Source: Erythrophleum ivorense (lineage: Eukaryota; Streptophyta; Magnoliopsida; Fabales; Fabaceae). From it: 64,000 bases of DNA. The translations under genes were made by a program, and so were the position numbers. How positions within the stretch are numbered: the stretch's first letter is position 1; every line of letters starts with the position of its first letter. The notes under the pieces were generated by a model that was not told where the DNA came from, searched no databases, and saw only the letters and a program-made list of their open reading frames with translations. Below are positions 61,812 to 64,000 of the stretch, one piece after another. The DNA is taken from the NCBI GenBank assembly GCA_026724425.1, contig JAIUCV010000083.1:4946001-5010000 (forward strand). Direction: 5' to 3'.

Positions 61812-62876
61812 CTCAAGGAATGAGAATCATGTCACACATGTTGCTCCTCATAGTCCCGTGTAGAACCTAATGCATGTTTGGCTAACTATGGGTCCGTTTG
61901 ATCATTACATACACTACAAGTATGTTTCTACATTGTGTTGAGGCATAGAGCTACGATTGGGAATCCTTACTAGTAATGTTTCTCTCAGGATGGTAGCTTT
62001 GAAGTTCCTCTCAAGGAATGAGAATCATGTCACACATGTTGCTCCTCATAGTCCCGTGGAGAACCTAATGCATGTTTGGCTAACTACGGGTCTGTCTTGA
62101 TCATTCCACACACTACAATATGTTTCTACATTGTTTGGAAGCATAGAGCTACGATTTGGACTCCTTACTACTTATGTTTCTCTCAGGATGGTAGCTTTGA
62201 TGTTCCTCACAAGGAATGAGAATCATGTCACACATGTTGCTCCTCATAGTCCCGTGGAGAACCTAATCCATGTTTGGCTAACTATGGGTCCGTCTTGATC
62301 ATTACATACACTACAAGTATGTTTCTACATTGTGTGGAGGCATAGAGCTACGATTGGGACTCCTTACTACTTATGTTTCTCTCAGGTTGGTAGCTTTAAT
62401 GTTCCTCTCAAGGAATGAGAATCATGTCACACATTTTGCTCCTCATAGTCCCGTGGAGAACCTAATCCATGTTTGGCTAAGTATGGGTCCGTCTTGATCA
62501 TTACATACACTACAAGTATGTTTCTATATTGTGTGGAGGCATAGAGCTACGATTGGGACTCCTTACTTTTTATGTTTCTCTCAGGATGGTAGCTTTGATG
62601 TTCCTCTCAAGGAATGAGAATCATGTCACACATGTTGCTCCTCATAGTCTCGTGGAGAACCTAATGCATGTTTGGCTAAGTATGGGTCCGTCTTGATCAT
62701 TACATACACTACAAGTATGTTCCTACATTGTGTGAAGGTATAGAGCTACGATTGGGACTCCTTACTACTTATGTTTCTCTCAGGATGGTAGCTTTGAAGT
62801 TCCTCTCAAGGAATGAGAATCATGTCACACATGTTGCTCCTCATAGTCCCGTGTAGAACCTAATGCATGTTTTGCT
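61812..62876. repeat. 199-bp satellite array (right block, ~5.4 copies)
   Basis: The monomer continues in phase from the insertion site. Its variants (tgttgaggcatag with gggaatcc, the 198-bp acaatatg copy with gtttggaagcatag, agctttaatgttcc with cacattttgc, and ttactttttatg) occur in the same order at about 23,690-24,660. These are therefore monomers of the same higher-order family as the left block. The array stops at 62876 within a monomer (gcatgttttgct). Confidence 0.95.
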
Positions 62877-63844
62877 CCTAAAATCGTGATTAGAAGGTTT
62901 TGAATGTGGGAAAAATGAACAAAATCGGAAAAACAAAATTTGATCGACCGTACAGTTGGATCCGTCGGCCATCGAACGTACTGGCGCGCATATTCTATCG
63001 ACCAGAACACATGTCACCGTTCGGATTCAATTTTTTGTCGATCGTTTTCAAATTTTCCACGATAGAATCTCCTAAAATCGTGATTAGAAGGTTTTGAATG
63101 TGGGAAAAATGAACAAAATCGGAAAACAAATTTTTGATCGACCGTACAGTTGGATCCGTCGGCCATCGAACGTACTGGCGCGCATATTCTATCGACCAGA
63201 ACACATGTCACCGTTCGGATTCGATTTTTTGTCGATCGTTTTGAAATTTTCCACGATAGAACCTCCTAAAATCGTGATTAGAAGGTTTTGAATGTGGGAA
63301 AAATGAACAAAATCGAAAAAAAAAATTTTGATCGACCGTACAGTTGGATCCGTCGGCCATCGAACGTACTGGCGCGCATATTCTATCGACCAGAACACAT
63401 GTCACCGTTCGGATTCGATTTTTTGTCGATCGTTTTCAAATTTTCCACGATAGAATCTCCTAAAATCGTGATTAGAAGGTTTTGAATGTGGGAAAAATGA
63501 ACAAAATCGAAAAAAAAAATTTTGATCGACCGTACAGTTGGATCCGTCGGCCATCGAACGTAGTGGCGCGCATATTCTATCGACCAGAACACATGTCACC
63601 GTTCGGATTCGATTTTTTGTCGATCGTTTTGAAATTTTCCACGATAGAACCTCCTAAAATCGTGATTACAAGCTTTTGAATGTGGGAAAAATGAACAAAA
63701 TCGAAAAAAAAATTTTTGATCGACCGTACGGTTGGACGTCGGCCATCGAACGTACTGGCGCGCATGTTCTATCGGCCATAACACATTCTAACGGCCGGAA
63801 TCGATTTTTTGTCGTTCGTTTTGAAATTTTTCACGATCGAAACT
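62877..63844. repeat. 194-bp tandem repeat, five copies
   Basis: cctaaaatcgtgatta begins copies at 62877, 63071, 63265, 63459 and 63653, each 194 bp except the last (192 bp, two bases lost at gttggacgtcgg). Copies 1 and 3 share gttttcaaatttt and gatagaatct; copies 2 and 4 share gttttgaaatttt and gatagaacct, a dimeric 388-bp pattern. Copy 5 is clearly more diverged, as expected at an array edge. It shares no obvious sequence with the 199-bp satellite. The frames of 61-69 codons on both strands are by-products of the repeat. Confidence 0.93.
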
Positions 63845-64000
63845 CTTAAAATAGACCAATAAAGAGTTTAGAATGACATTGGCTACTCAAAAGAGCCCGA
63901 GGACGTCGGGTTGGACCATGATCATCCGATTTTGCTAAAATACGAAAAAAATACTTAGAGTGCTCAAAAAATTCTGAAATTTTTACTGGAAGTAGGTTTC
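63845..64000. other. Degenerate repeat edge and unrecognised AT-rich sequence
   Basis: cttaaaatagaccaataaag with gtttagaatg is a faint sixth start of the 194-bp unit. After about 63880 I can no longer align it. The remainder is AT-rich with no coding frame, and I do not recognise it. Confidence 0.5.

Noticed and set aside
62825..63784. Repeated 61-69-codon frames on both strands in the 194-bp repeat
   Set aside because: Same peptide in every copy on overlapping strands, bounded by the repeat period; no gene features.

Overview
This window looks like plant pericentromeric or centromeric DNA, most likely from a eudicot and plausibly Brassicaceae. The basis is an Athila-type Ty3/gypsy retrotransposon nested in a long satellite array, a tRNA-Asp primer site, plant-like splice and TATA signals, and no host genes. 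The species is inferred, not shown.

Layout. (1) 1-48280 is one uninterrupted head-to-tail array of a 199-bp satellite, about 242 copies. Almost all copies are exactly 199 bp; a recurrent variant is 198 bp. The first ~5.4 kb is one sequence subfamily (A). The rest is a second subfamily (B) with nested higher-order repeats of about 9, 12, 13 and 20 monomers, plus a small A-type island near 33.9-34.4 kb. (2) 48281-61806 is a complete, apparently very young Athila-clade element (13,526 bp). It has two 1,432-bp LTRs differing at two positions I could see, a 5-bp target-site duplication TTCCT, a tRNA-Asp primer-binding site, an intact 1,923-residue Gag-Pol frame, a downstream ATHILA ORF-1-like ('env-like' by position) gene, and a polypurine tract. 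(3) 61807-62876 is the same 199-bp satellite resuming in phase after the insertion. (4) 62877-63844 is an abrupt switch to an unrelated tandem repeat of 194 bp (five copies, dimeric pattern), fading into 63845-64000, which I do not recognise.

How the parts work together. The LTR U3 carries a G-box, a TATA box and a tandem 60-bp module upstream of the transcript start. The full-length RNA would be primed at the PBS and give Gag, protease, reverse transcriptase, RNase H and integrase, whose catalytic residues are all present. The downstream gene seems to need an intron of 628 bp: a short first coding exon at 56266-56300 joins in frame to the long frame at 56929. A short TCGA-centred dyad module recurs in the LTR, leader, linkers of the Gag-Pol gene, the pol/ORF2 spacer and the intron; I cannot explain it by coding function. 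The polypurine tract motif also occurs three times. These, with the satellite's higher-order structure, are the observations most worth a second look. The short open frames in the satellites and LTRs are judged not to be genes.
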